NCBI RefSeq assembly: GCF_001112925.1
Contig: NZ_CPYD01000012.1
Coordinates: forward strand, 80,234-144,233
DNA: 64,000 nt
Direction of reading: 5' to 3'
From: Yersinia nurmii
GTDB lineage: Bacteria > Pseudomonadota > Gammaproteobacteria > Enterobacterales > Enterobacteriaceae
In this document: positions 1 to 7,821 of the stretch, piece by piece
Numbering within the stretch: position 1 is the first letter of the stretch
Layout of the letters: every line of letters begins with the position of its first letter
Position numbers and translations under genes: made by a program
Notes under the pieces: model-generated
Database searches by the model: none
Told to the model about the DNA's origin: nothing
Seen by the model: only the letters and a program-made list of their open reading frames with translations

Positions 1-49
1 CAGGGTGAGGGAAAATAACTCTGGTAAGCTCAATATCACTCTCCTGTTA

Positions 50-2941
50 TTATGTTCGAGGTAACATTCTGGCGTTTATTATATATCGGTGAGATGTTCC
101 ATATCGTTCTGGGTTGTCCATATAAGACCTTCCTTCAGGAAGGTATTGTAAAGATGTTATCTTCATCCTGTTGTATAATGGAAACGTCACCTCACCCTCT
201 GAGGTATACAATCCTTCAGAAACACCGGCGTGTTCTGACTCAAGGTCAAAGTGCCACATAATTGTTTTACCTGACACGTAGGCCATTTTAGGATCCTTTG
301 CTGTAGACATTATAAGGGGAGATTTTATTTCTAAATTCATTGATTTTTGTACGGTATCGCTCCCTCCTTCCGATTCGTTTATAAATTCAGCAAGCCAAGA
401 ATAACTATTAGATATTACTGGCGTGTCTCCACGGAAGGTTTCGTTTACATCGGCTGCATGATACCCAGACCATTCAGCATCAATTTTCCCCAGAGTTTTC
501 TGAACCTCGGTAAACTTATCGTGACTAATATCTCTTGCTGCCGGCTTCATGTTGCTACCAATTTCAGCCCACTTGTTTATAAAACTGTCCATATCGATGA
601 TTGAATCATAATGGCTGATATTAAGTTTCTGTAAGGCTATGGTGAATGAAGAATAGTATGGATACTCCCCCCCTTGCTGTTTATATAAAGCAGGGTCTTC
701 CTTAATAACCCATTTTTTCTTTGCTACATTTGGCTGCACAAGCATCAAAGGAGACGGCGGTGGCGGTGGTTTTTTTTCTACCATCGGTGGCTGTGGCTGT
801 GGCTGTGGCTGTGGCGGTGGCGGTGGTGGCGGTGGTGACTGTGGTGGCGGCAGAATCATGGTGTTGACAGGGACTCTTCCATCATTGTCTTTCCATACCA
901 CCGGATTATTCCGCACCATCCTGTACAGATTCAGCCCATCCACCGTGCCCGCTGGGTCCGTACTTAGCCATCTGCCTACCCACGGCTGGTAGTACCGGTA
1001 GCCGTAGTAGTACAGTCCCGTCGCGTCCCGCTCCTTGCCCGAATATCTCACGATCTTGTAGTTTGCCTCCATTGTGCTGCGAGCCGTCCATATCGCTGTC
1101 CCGCCATACGGATAGTATTCCTCCATGCTGATAATTTTGCCGTCGCCGTCCAGCTCCAGCACGCTGCTGCCGGTCAGGTTATCGTAACTGTAACGTACTT
1201 GGTCGTCAGTGATGTCATCCGGCCTGCCACTCTCCCAGTGCAGCACTCGCACCTGGGCATGGCCCGCTTCACCCACCGTGATAACCTGCAGGCTTTCCGT
1301 TTCCGTATCGCCGTTTCTCGTGCTGCGCAGTTCCAGGCTCGGAAGGTACAGTGCCCGCTGCGTCTGCGCGCTGTTACCGGTTTTTTGTACACTGACCTTC
1401 AGGATGCGCTGACTGCTACCGTCGTAGCGGTAATTCTCGCTGTCATCCGTACTGCCGTCACGTACCACCGGCGTTACCTTCAGCAGCTCATGACGTACCG
1501 TCCAGGCCAGACTTAGTCCCGGCTGCAGTTGCGCCTGCTGGCCGCCTACAGTGAATAGTGCGTCCACGTCTGCGGCGTTTTCGGTCAGGGTACTAAGCAC
1601 AGCTCGGTTGCTGCGGTTGCTTACGGTAATGTTGGTTGTGTAACCGCTGCGTGTTGCCGGGGAATGGCGTATCTGCGTCAGGTTGCCGGCTTCGTCGTAG
1701 GTGTAGGTGCGGGTGTAATTGGTATATGCGGAGCTGTCTGCTGGTAGGGGGACGGTAGCTGACGGTAAATGGCTGCCCTGCAGTCCGGCGTTTGCCATCT
1801 CGCGCCCGGTGGCGCTGACCAACTGGTACAGGCTGTCGTAGGTGTACGTGTTCTTTGGCACCACTTTCTGATTGCTCCAGAAGCGGGTTGCTTCAGCATC
1901 ATTGGCGATTTTCAGCACGTTGCCCACAGGGTCATACTCATAGCGCAGGTCCTGCAACACCTTGGCACCCGACGCGTGGCCGGCAGGTCGCTCCGTCAGG
2001 ATGCCGGTCAGGCGTTGCGTCTCTGCCTCGTAAGTGTACATGGTCACCACGCCGTTGCCATGTTCCTCGCGCAGCTTCTGCCCGGCGGCTGAGTACGTTA
2101 GGGACTTCACGATGACCTGTTCCGGACGGTCCTTCACAGTCAGCCATCTGCCTGACAACAAACCCGCCACGTCGTACGTCACGCGCTGAATGTGACCTTT
2201 CGCATCGGTGGTGGTCAGCACTGTCCCGGTGGCGTCAGTAGTGGTCAGGATGACATACTCCTCACCACTGAGCAGGTCATTCCATGCAGAGACATCGTTT
2301 CCTTGCCAGTCAGCCACGGTGTCTGGGTTATCTGTGTCCTTCAGCAGGCGTTGGGTGACGGAGAGCGATACGCCTGTCAGCGCTATACTGTCTGTCTGCA
2401 CCCGTCCCGCCGTGTCGTAATGACGGACGCATAATCCCGCTAGGTTCAGGGCCTTATCTGCGTCAGTATTGCCGGCATACCCGAATCGCTCCGTGATGCG
2501 GGCGGCTTCACCGTTGATCTGCTCCATTTCGCTCAGTGGTCGGCCCGGAAGCGCAGCATCCTCATACTGCCAGGTGCGGGTCACCGCCAGGCTTTTGTCC
2601 TCAGTGCCGTCGTCGGTGGCGCTGATATGACTGAGCACGATAAACGACCGTCCGGCGGCGTCATTTAGGCTGACGGTAGTCCCGTTGTCCACACCCTGAG
2701 TACGCAGAGCGTCTCCAGCCAGGTCCGTCAGGTAGTTGAAATTTATGCGACCGGCGCCGTGCAGGCGCGAGTCGGCGCTCTGTGTCAGAAAGCCGCGGGC
2801 GTCGTACTGTTGGTATGTGATACGTTCATTTGTCACCTCAAGGGCATCAGGGTGGCGATGGTACGCGATGTCGCGCACCGCCAGGCCGCGGTTATCAAAG
2901 ACCGTGACCTTTGGGGTTTTGCTGAACATCGATGTGCTCAT
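50..2941 (-). CDS. tccC: TccC-type insecticidal toxin complex C subunit with putative ADP-ribosyltransferase end
   Basis: 963 residues. The first ~690 are the RHS/YD-repeat shell of a Tc-toxin C component. They begin MSTSMFSKTPKVTVFDNRGL and end with the RHS-associated core (GLYYYGYRYYQPWVGRW at ~642, NLYRMVRNNPV to ~681). In this family the shell encloses and autoproteolytically frees the variable C-terminus. That tail starts with a proline-rich linker (698-731), followed by ~230 residues with an R837 (FRGD), S879 (STA) and E915-G-E917 (EGEVTFP) pattern. This is the R-S-E layout with ExE expected of arginine/asparagine/glutamine-directed ADP-ribosyltransferases; that assignment is inference. 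The start is supported by AGGAG eight bases upstream. No TcA or TcB gene lies beside it, so it is an orphan here, bordered by IS debris. Confidence 0.9.
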   Translation of the reverse strand: MSTSMFSKTPKVTVFDNRGLAVRDIAYHRHPDALEVTNERITYQQYDARGFLTQSADSRLHGAGRINFNYLTDLAGDALRTQGVDNGTTVSLNDAAGRSFIVLSHISATDDGTEDKSLAVTRTWQYEDAALPGRPLSEMEQINGEAARITERFGYAGNTDADKALNLAGLCVRHYDTAGRVQTDSIALTGVSLSVTQRLLKDTDNPDTVADWQGNDVSAWNDLLSGEEYVILTTTDATGTVLTTTDAKGHIQRVTYDVAGLLSGRWLTVKDRPEQVIVKSLTYSAAGQKLREEHGNGVVTMYTYEAETQRLTGILTERPAGHASGAKVLQDLRYEYDPVGNVLKIANDAEATRFWSNQKVVPKNTYTYDSLYQLVSATGREMANAGLQGSHLPSATVPLPADSSAYTNYTRTYTYDEAGNLTQIRHSPATRSGYTTNITVSNRSNRAVLSTLTENAADVDALFTVGGQQAQLQPGLSLAWTVRHELLKVTPVVRDGSTDDSENYRYDGSSQRILKVSVQKTGNSAQTQRALYLPSLELRSTRNGDTETESLQVITVGEAGHAQVRVLHWESGRPDDITDDQVRYSYDNLTGSSVLELDGDGKIISMEEYYPYGGTAIWTARSTMEANYKIVRYSGKERDATGLYYYGYRYYQPWVGRWLSTDPAGTVDGLNLYRMVRNNPVVWKDNDGRVPVNTMILPPPQSPPPPPPPPQPQPQPQPPMVEKKPPPPPSPLMLVQPNVAKKKWVIKEDPALYKQQGGEYPYYSSFTIALQKLNISHYDSIIDMDSFINKWAEIGSNMKPAARDISHDKFTEVQKTLGKIDAEWSGYHAADVNETFRGDTPVISNSYSWLAEFINESEGGSDTVQKSMNLEIKSPLIMSTAKDPKMAYVSGKTIMWHFDLESEHAGVSEGLYTSEGEVTFPLYNRMKITSLQYLPEGRSYMDNPERYGTSHRYIINARMLPRT
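785..845 (-). repeat. Proline-codon repeat tract inside tccC
   Basis: A GGTGGC/TGTGGC-type hexamer tract on the plus strand encodes runs of Pro and Pro-Gln at residues ~698-719 of the TccC protein, with a second Pro run at 725-731. It lies exactly between the conserved RHS shell and the variable toxin domain, where TccC proteins switch domains. A tract of this kind could change length by slippage in six-base steps without breaking the frame. Confidence 0.8.
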
Positions 2942-2989
2942 GGTATTCTCCTGTTTATGATATGTAGCCGGTCAGGCTGCACAAGAAAC

Positions 2990-3203
2990 GGCTCTGTTGC
3001 ATTAGTGACATGCAGTTGGCAAAAGTGCGTTGCCGGTTATTTAGTGTGTGACGTGGAATGGTCAACGATAATATCGCGCTCTGCCATCATCGCTTTCAGA
3101 TTGCGTAAACTCAGTGAGTAAGTCAGATACCCGCGGACACACTGAGCAATAATATCGATGGGATAATGCCGGCGACGGAAGATGTTTCGGATCAGAGAAA
3201 TGG
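2990..3203 (-). pseudogene. IS6-family transposase remnant with one terminal repeat
   Basis: The minus strand from about 3203 to a stop at 3037-3039 reads ISLIRNIFRRRHYPIDIIAQ, then a CVRGYLTYSLSLRNL and AERDIIVDHST stretch. This matches the N-terminal helix-turn-helix of IS6/IS26-family transposases. The DDE catalytic part is gone. GGCTCTGTTGCATT at 2990-3003 resembles the terminal inverted repeat of that family, so the remnant is an internally deleted copy abutting the tccC promoter. There is no intact element and it cannot be active. Confidence 0.75.
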
Positions 3204-3346
3204 GTAGGTAATATCATAAAAAAAACAGCATATTATCTGACAATACCTTAATGTGACGGAGCCTCCGCTAGTGCATAAAATTATAATAAGAATCTGCACC
3301 TGATATTCAACTACAGGCGCAGATGTTATTTATTAAAATTTAAAAA

Positions 3347-4723
3347 TTAAGCTAGCTGTTCAAGCCGTAAATTATTAATGACCTTATACTCCTCTGCCTC
3401 GCCCGGATAAATCATTAGAATATCCATCGGTAGATCGACGCCCGGAGCGATAACATTGCCCGTTGTACTATCAAGGAAACACCAGCCATTGACCGACTTA
3501 TCTGTATTCAGCTCAATCCAACTGCTGTTTGCATTAAGCCAGTCAGCATCAACCATCGCGCCTTCTGGCAATAAGAAGGAGAGCTGCCAGCTGCGAACCT
3601 GCACGGAAGATGAAGTCAGGAGGAAATGATAGCTATACAGAAACTCTGGTTTATCCCATTGCTTACGCCAGTGAGATTTATACTCTTGTGAAACATCCAA
3701 ATCGCGCTGCTCCGTTACCAGAATAGCCGAGTGAGCCTGACTGTCACCGCTATTTGTGTAGCCGTTTGGCATGGTAAGTTTTGCTGTCATCGTTGCCGTC
3801 CCTGGGTTTTCGCCCATCAGCGGAATGTTGATATTGACAGACTTACCGGCGGAAATATCAACAGTCGGTGGGAAATACCCTACCGAGACAATTGCAGAAT
3901 CGGATACCGTTGCACCAACAGAAACCCCTTTAATATCAGATGGTTCATGGTTAGAGATGTTAAGTACATTGTAATAGGTTTCGTCACTGGTCAGCACCAA
4001 ATTGGATGCCATAGACATCTTCAACTCAACGTTAATGGCAGTCACATTAACCCGAGTATTAATTTGGTTAGCGCCACTATTAATCAAGCCAATAGGAGTG
4101 TGCAGTTGGGCGGTTAGCGAGGTTGTGCCAATCGATTTACCCGTTAAAGGGATTGAAACCTTGACCGAGCCATTAGCGGGAATAGTGCCAATCGCGGCAA
4201 CATTTCCTACAGAAACAACATTGTTGTTAGCAGAAGAAACATCCAAAGTTAACCCACTTACGGCAATATTACTTTTGTTTGCAATAGTTAATTCGGCAAC
4301 ATAGTCTTTGTTCAGTGCAAAACTGATATTCCCTAGGGACATCGTAAGATTAACGGTTTGTACCTGTCGTGCGACCACCGACTGAGTTGCATCATTCCAG
4401 GTTCCATTGCCCAGCGGATAGCTAACCAGTGACGGGATGCTTTCCCCGGCTGCCACCGACAGCGTTTCCCCGTCCAGATATAATCCGGAAACCAATGTGC
4501 CTTTCTGCGACATTTTGTTTACGACGCTGGAGACACCATCATGACCGCCCACATAGAAACCGTACGACTCAAGCTGCTGTCGATTAAGTTGGATATCACG
4601 TGAAATAATGAGGATATCACCCAACTCCTGCTCATTGTAATTAATATTAGTGTACAGTGCTATTTTACCCTCTGGGCACATATTTTCACCACGAGCATTT
4701 TTAATAAGCTGAATATCTGACAT
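3347..4723 (-). CDS. Mosaic protein: crystallin-like, two Ig-like repeats, carbohydrate-binding-like end
   Basis: 458 residues from the ATG at 4723, chosen over an upstream in-frame ATG because AAGGA lies seven bases before it. Residues ~18-118 look like a beta-gamma-crystallin Greek-key pair (IALYTNINYN, then HDGVSS and NDATQS as degenerate calcium-site motifs). Residues ~122-228 and ~232-338 are an internal duplication of a CARDB-like beta domain, each copy ending ...TPIGLINSGANQ / MPNGYTNSGDSQ. Residues ~345-458 (SWQLSFLLPEGAMV) resemble a cellulose-binding-type beta sandwich. No clear signal peptide is present. It neighbours an orphan toxin subunit and may be a lectin-like or surface-acting factor; function unknown. 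Confidence 0.75.
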   Translation of the reverse strand: MSDIQLIKNARGENMCPEGKIALYTNINYNEQELGDILIISRDIQLNRQQLESYGFYVGGHDGVSSVVNKMSQKGTLVSGLYLDGETLSVAAGESIPSLVSYPLGNGTWNDATQSVVARQVQTVNLTMSLGNISFALNKDYVAELTIANKSNIAVSGLTLDVSSANNNVVSVGNVAAIGTIPANGSVKVSIPLTGKSIGTTSLTAQLHTPIGLINSGANQINTRVNVTAINVELKMSMASNLVLTSDETYYNVLNISNHEPSDIKGVSVGATVSDSAIVSVGYFPPTVDISAGKSVNINIPLMGENPGTATMTAKLTMPNGYTNSGDSQAHSAILVTEQRDLDVSQEYKSHWRKQWDKPEFLYSYHFLLTSSSVQVRSWQLSFLLPEGAMVDADWLNANSSWIELNTDKSVNGWCFLDSTTGNVIAPGVDLPMDILMIYPGEAEEYKVINNLRLEQLA

Positions 4724-4813
4724 AATAAAATCCTTGTTCTGAATAAGTAAGCGGAAAAGGCAAAGGAATGTCAACTTTGACTACCGCAATATGATTAGGT
4801 AATAAAAATTAAA

Positions 4814-4869
4814 AATGGAACGTCACAATAGAACGTTACAATGGAACCAATAACATACTCGGTTCCATT
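4814..4869. promoter_or_regulatory. Three 13-bp direct repeats plus inverted copy upstream of the mosaic protein gene
   Basis: AATGGAACGTCAC (4814-4826), AATAGAACGTTAC (4827-4839) and AATGGAACC (4840-4848) follow one another with a 13-bp period. GGTTCCATT at 4861-4869 is the exact inverted copy of the last half. The array begins ~90 bp upstream of the start codon at 4723, in an AT-rich stretch, so an operator or activator array is plausible. No known regulator was matched. Confidence 0.4.
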
Positions 4870-4989
4870 AATTAATAAAGGTATTTGCGGGAAATTAACA
4901 GTAGTTAATTACTTATTTAAAGCTTGAGAGCATTTTATAAGACGTTCAATTTTTATATCATAGTTCCATATCAATTTTCTGGGTTCTGT

Positions 4990-5338
4990 CGCATTAAGGC
5001 TGGCGGTCAATAAACGACGGCCCACAGGGGCTGTGGTGTTCCATAGCGATCAAAGGGCGCAATATATCAGCGCACAGTTCCCGTCTTGCCAGCAGGAACT
5101 GGATGTTACAGGTAGCATGAGCCGAAAAGGTAACGGCTTGGATAATGCTGTTTCGGAAAGGTTTTTCCGCAGCCTGAAAGCTGAAAGGGTTAACCATCGT
5201 CGTTATGAAACCCGAAGTCAGGGTATCGCTGATGTTATCGATTATATCGACAGTTTTTATCATCTGAAAAGGCGGTATTATCGGCTGGGAAATATATCGC
5301 TAGATGAATATGAACGCCGACTACAGCAATGTGCCTAA
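4990..5338 (+). pseudogene. IS3-family transposase OrfB C-terminal fragment
   Basis: The reading frame contains NKRRPTGAVVFHSDQRAQYI, then SMSRKGNGLDNAVSERFFRS and ERRLQQCA before the stop. These are the hallmark final third of IS3-family integrase-type transposases (HSD...D...E region with the downstream DNAVSERFF block). Everything upstream of ~4990, including the first catalytic Asp, is missing and no partner OrfA is visible, so it is a dead remnant. Confidence 0.85.
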
Positions 5339-5384
5339 ACCCGTATCCAGTTTTAGTTGACCGTTACAGTTTCTATTTCTTCCA

Positions 5385-5426
5385 AGCCCCGTAGATAGGC
5401 TCTATTAGCCGCCTATCTACGGGGCT
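5385..5426. terminator. Perfect 16-bp palindrome (terminator-like or element end)
   Basis: AGCCCCGTAGATAGGC at 5385-5400 and its exact reverse complement at 5411-5426 enclose a 10-base loop. No T-run follows on either strand, so classic intrinsic termination is doubtful. It sits just after the IS3 fragment and may be a mobile-element end or a barrier to read-through. Confidence 0.5.
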
Positions 5427-5471
5427 TAATATATCGCGTTTCATTCCCCATTCTGACATCACGGAGACACG

Positions 5472-5774
5472 TTGGGGTCACATAGTACGTCGTCCATTAA
5501 CCATCATCTTCGACGTGCTTACACATATCATGAATTCTCGATGCAACAATTGTTGGGTCTGCATCATATTTCAAACTATATAAGTCTATATATTGGCGCG
5601 GTAATGTTGGTTGGGGTTTGTTTTATATTTGTAAGTGCAATGAGTGAAAAAGAATTGATTTCATACTCTGTTGTTTACATACCTGTACTATTTATAATTT
5701 GTTTATTAACTCCGTTCTTGAAGGTTTTTTTGGCGTTTAAAATTTTCATTCTCTTTGAAAAGAATGTGATATGA
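5472..5774 (+). CDS. Small putative membrane protein, unknown
   Basis: 100 residues if started at the TTG at 5472 (GGAG seven bases upstream), or 77 from the ATG at 5541. The C-terminal part has two hydrophobic spans (around YIGAVMLVGVCFIFV and YIPVLFIICLLTPFL) and ends FILFEKNVI. The family is not recognised; the layout faintly recalls two-helix DUF4282-type proteins. It lies between two IS remnants with no operon partner. It may be a genuine small gene or a leftover of a longer one. Confidence 0.35.
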   Translation: MGSHSTSSINHHLRRAYTYHEFSMQQLLGLHHISNYISLYIGAVMLVGVCFIFVSAMSEKELISYSVVYIPVLFIICLLTPFLKVFLAFKIFILFEKNVI

Positions 5775-5969
5775 GTAGCTTTACTCTTTCTGTCTTGGAA
5801 AGAAAAAAGTAAGAAATTCATCGTATCGCAGTAAGTGTCGTATTTTTATATTTGAGTGATATAAGGCCGCGAAACGCTGAGAACCTCCCAGGAATGGGCG
5901 GGTAAAAAAAGACAGGCATAGAGTTTTATTATCTACTTATTGTTCAATAAATTCAATGAGATAACATCT

Positions 5970-6360
5970 ATGCTTGCTCGGCAAGTATGTCAGAATTTCT
6001 TCCATAATGCTTTAGCACCCTTTCACAAATACCGACAAAATGCCCTGCTGGATGCCACCGTCGCGCTAATCAATGGTGCTTCACTGACACTGACCAGTAT
6101 CGGGCGTTATTTACCCGGAGCAGCTCAGGTCAAAAATAAAATCAAACGCGTTGATCGTCTGCTGGGTCATGAATCACTTCATCGTGATATTCGATTGATT
6201 TTAAAAACATTATTTCGATGCTGACGAGCCGGTTATCTCGTATTTGACATTAGCGGAGAATATCTTACGACACTCCCCGCTAAATTTGAGGCGAACGGTG
6301 CTAAGCACCGTTCTTAACCACCTCGCCAAAACCTACCGAAATATGGTTTTGATTTATTAG
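5970..6360 (+). pseudogene. IS4-family transposase with internal deletion
   Basis: The N-terminal part from the ATG at 5970 reads LLDATVALINGASLTLTSIG and KNKIKRVDRLLGHESLHRDI, as in IS10/IS4-type transposases. After a stop at ~6222 another frame gives PVISYLTLAENILRHSP and VLSTVLNHLAKTYRNMVLIY before TAG at 6358-6360, which is the C-terminal end of the same protein. The catalytic middle has been deleted. The downstream terminal sequence (to 6387) reads GATCCCTCAG, close to IS10-type ends. Non-functional. Confidence 0.8.
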
Positions 6361-6387
6361 CGCTGATTTATGGAGATCCCTCAGCGC
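6293..6387 (+). repeat. IS4-type element right end, copy 1
   Basis: This 95-bp stretch holds the last ~22 codons of the transposase plus the terminal sequence. It is nearly identical, in the same orientation, to 7231-7325, differing at a handful of positions. The two copies bracket the gene at 6796-7122. Confidence 0.85.
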
Positions 6388-6406
6388 CACGGCGGAATTT
6401 TTGCTT

Positions 6407-6470
6407 TTCGGCGATACGACAGGGGTATTCGCGAGATGCATTGCATCAGTACCCCTGTCATAGCGCCGAA
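6407..6470. repeat. Large imperfect palindrome (21-bp stem) with nested palindrome
   Basis: TTCGGCGATACGACAGGGGT at 6407 onward pairs almost perfectly with 6450-6470 (two mismatches). The loop itself contains the 13-mer palindrome GATGCATTGCATC. The left arm lies just after IS copy 1. It could be a terminator, a cruciform or a miniature mobile-element end. Confidence 0.55.
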
Positions 6471-6795
6471 CTGTAAAAAAGACAAATGCCGAAACTAGCC
6501 ATTAGCACGTTTTTTATTTTAATAATTGCTGGCGAATATTTAATCTTTAATTGGATTTTAAATAATTATAGTTATTAATAATATCAATTTAATTGAAAAT
6601 AAAATATATCACTTAGAAAGTAATTATTTTTTATTTATTCCTCGATGCGCTAGTTAACTCGTAATTTTATATTTTTTATTGCGGTATTTTTATTTGGTGC
6701 TAGGGTTTAAGTGTATTTTGATTGGGTTTTTACGTATGTGAAGGGCTAATTTTTTACGCCCTTATCTTTTAGTGATGTAAATGGAATAATATATT

Positions 6796-7122
6796 ATGAG
6801 ACAGGTTCAAAAGATTACTGTGAATAACAAAGGTGGTTATGTATTTAATTTCTCAATTCAATGGCTTAGCAGTGATGGGCAATGGAATACTACAGACTGG
6901 AATAGCGGTAATTACCCTGTAGCACAATCCAGAACGACCCCCCCTCTCAATGAAATTGGCGTTCCAGAGAGTGCTTTAGCTGTAACTCCATATGGCCATG
7001 CAGTATTAGGTAGTTCTGGTCAAGGAACACCCTTTGTTGGTTTTTCTCAAAATGGGCAGATTGCGACTTATGAGGCGGTTGGAACAACTATCATTGGGTT
7101 TGGGATTCGCTTGATCGAATAA
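6796..7122 (+). CDS. Small beta-rich protein of unknown function, IS-flanked
   Basis: 108 residues, beginning MRQVQKITVNNKGGYVFNFS, rich in Gly, Asn, Thr and Trp with alternating polar and hydrophobic strands. It has a WLSSDGQWNTTDWNSGNYPV block and a C-terminal IIGFGIRLIE strand. It has no signal peptide, helix or cysteine, and looks like one compact beta-sandwich. I do not recognise the family; a lectin-like or small toxin fold is possible but unproven. Base composition is ordinary while the 400 bases upstream are extremely AT-rich. Direct copies of the same IS end lie on both sides (6293-6387 and 7231-7325), suggesting acquisition. A hairpin at 7158-7179 follows the stop. Confidence 0.7.
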   Translation: MRQVQKITVNNKGGYVFNFSIQWLSSDGQWNTTDWNSGNYPVAQSRTTPPLNEIGVPESALAVTPYGHAVLGSSGQGTPFVGFSQNGQIATYEAVGTTIIGFGIRLIE

Positions 7123-7157
7123 TTGGCTGATTGTTCTATTTACCCTCAACAAGGAAA

Positions 7158-7231
7158 AGACTACGTTAATGCGTAGTCTCAGACTGCTGACAAAGTCCTG
7201 ACCGAAAGACCGGGATTTTGTCAGCAGTCTG
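7158..7231. terminator. Two adjacent hairpins after the small beta-rich gene
   Basis: AGACTACG / CGTAGTCT pair across 7158-7179. Immediately after, CAGACTGCTGACAAA (7180-7194) pairs exactly with TTTGTCAGCAGTCTG (7217-7231). The first looks like a terminator stem; the second runs straight into IS copy 2 and may belong to the element. Confidence 0.5.
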
Positions 7232-7325
7232 AACGGTGCTGAGCACTGTTCTTAATCACCTCGCCAAAACCTACCGAAATATGGTTTTGGTTTATTAGCG
7301 CTGATTCGTGGGGATCCCTCAGCGC
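7231..7325 (+). repeat. IS4-type element right end, copy 2
   Basis: The frame reads TVLSTVLNHLAKTYRNMVLVY then TAG, followed by the terminal CTGATTCGTGGGGATCCCTC. It matches 6293-6387 base for base except for a few substitutions. Only the end of the element survives here; the rest of this copy is lost. Confidence 0.85.
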
Positions 7326-7348
7326 GAAGCGGGGTTGTCAGCAGTGAA

Positions 7349-7815
7349 GATCAATTGGTAGATAATAACATTATTAAATTCAAACTAGGGCTATTGTCGT
7401 TCAGTGAGGTTATGCCTAACCACGATGAGCAATACAAAATGCTTGAAGATAGACATCTTGATTTAACGCATTGGTAATACCAAGTTACTGGTTATTGCCG
7501 AAAGGAAAAAAGAACAAAATTCCGCATTGAACATTATTTTGAAGAAAAAATATTTTTTGTGGTGAGTTGCAGGTAGTTGACGGGGCAGAATATGTGAATC
7601 CCGCTTGGGATTGGCAGGTCCCACATTATTTTGGTGAGGAAAATGAGACGCTATAAAAATAGCCCGAGCCAATTGAAGGTTTTTTAGAAAATAACGCTTT
7701 TCCTTTTTGGACTGAATTCCATTTTACCATCGAGATAAGGTGATAATACTCAGGTTTATTTAAGAATAATACAAGCGATTGGGTATATTTATCGCGAGGT
7801 GAAAACATAAAAATA
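7349..7815 (+). pseudogene. Heavily decayed gene, family unknown
   Basis: A coherent protein-like text runs through several stops: DQLVDNNIIKFKLGLLSFSE to HLDLTHW (stop 7475), then on in frame through FRIEHYFEEKIFFVV. After a frameshift near 7565 it continues as DGAEYVNPAWDWQVPHYFGE, with further stops at ~7650 and ~7740 and text such as NNAFPFWTEFHFTI and NNTSDWVYLSRGEN. The 5' end is lost at the IS copy ending at 7325. The product family is not recognised. The stops and shift show it no longer makes protein. Confidence 0.55.
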
Positions 7816-7821
7816 GGTAAA

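Noticed and set aside
2759..3121. 120-codon plus-strand frame opposite the tccC start
   Set aside because: It is antisense to tccC and the IS6 fragment; no protein-like features.
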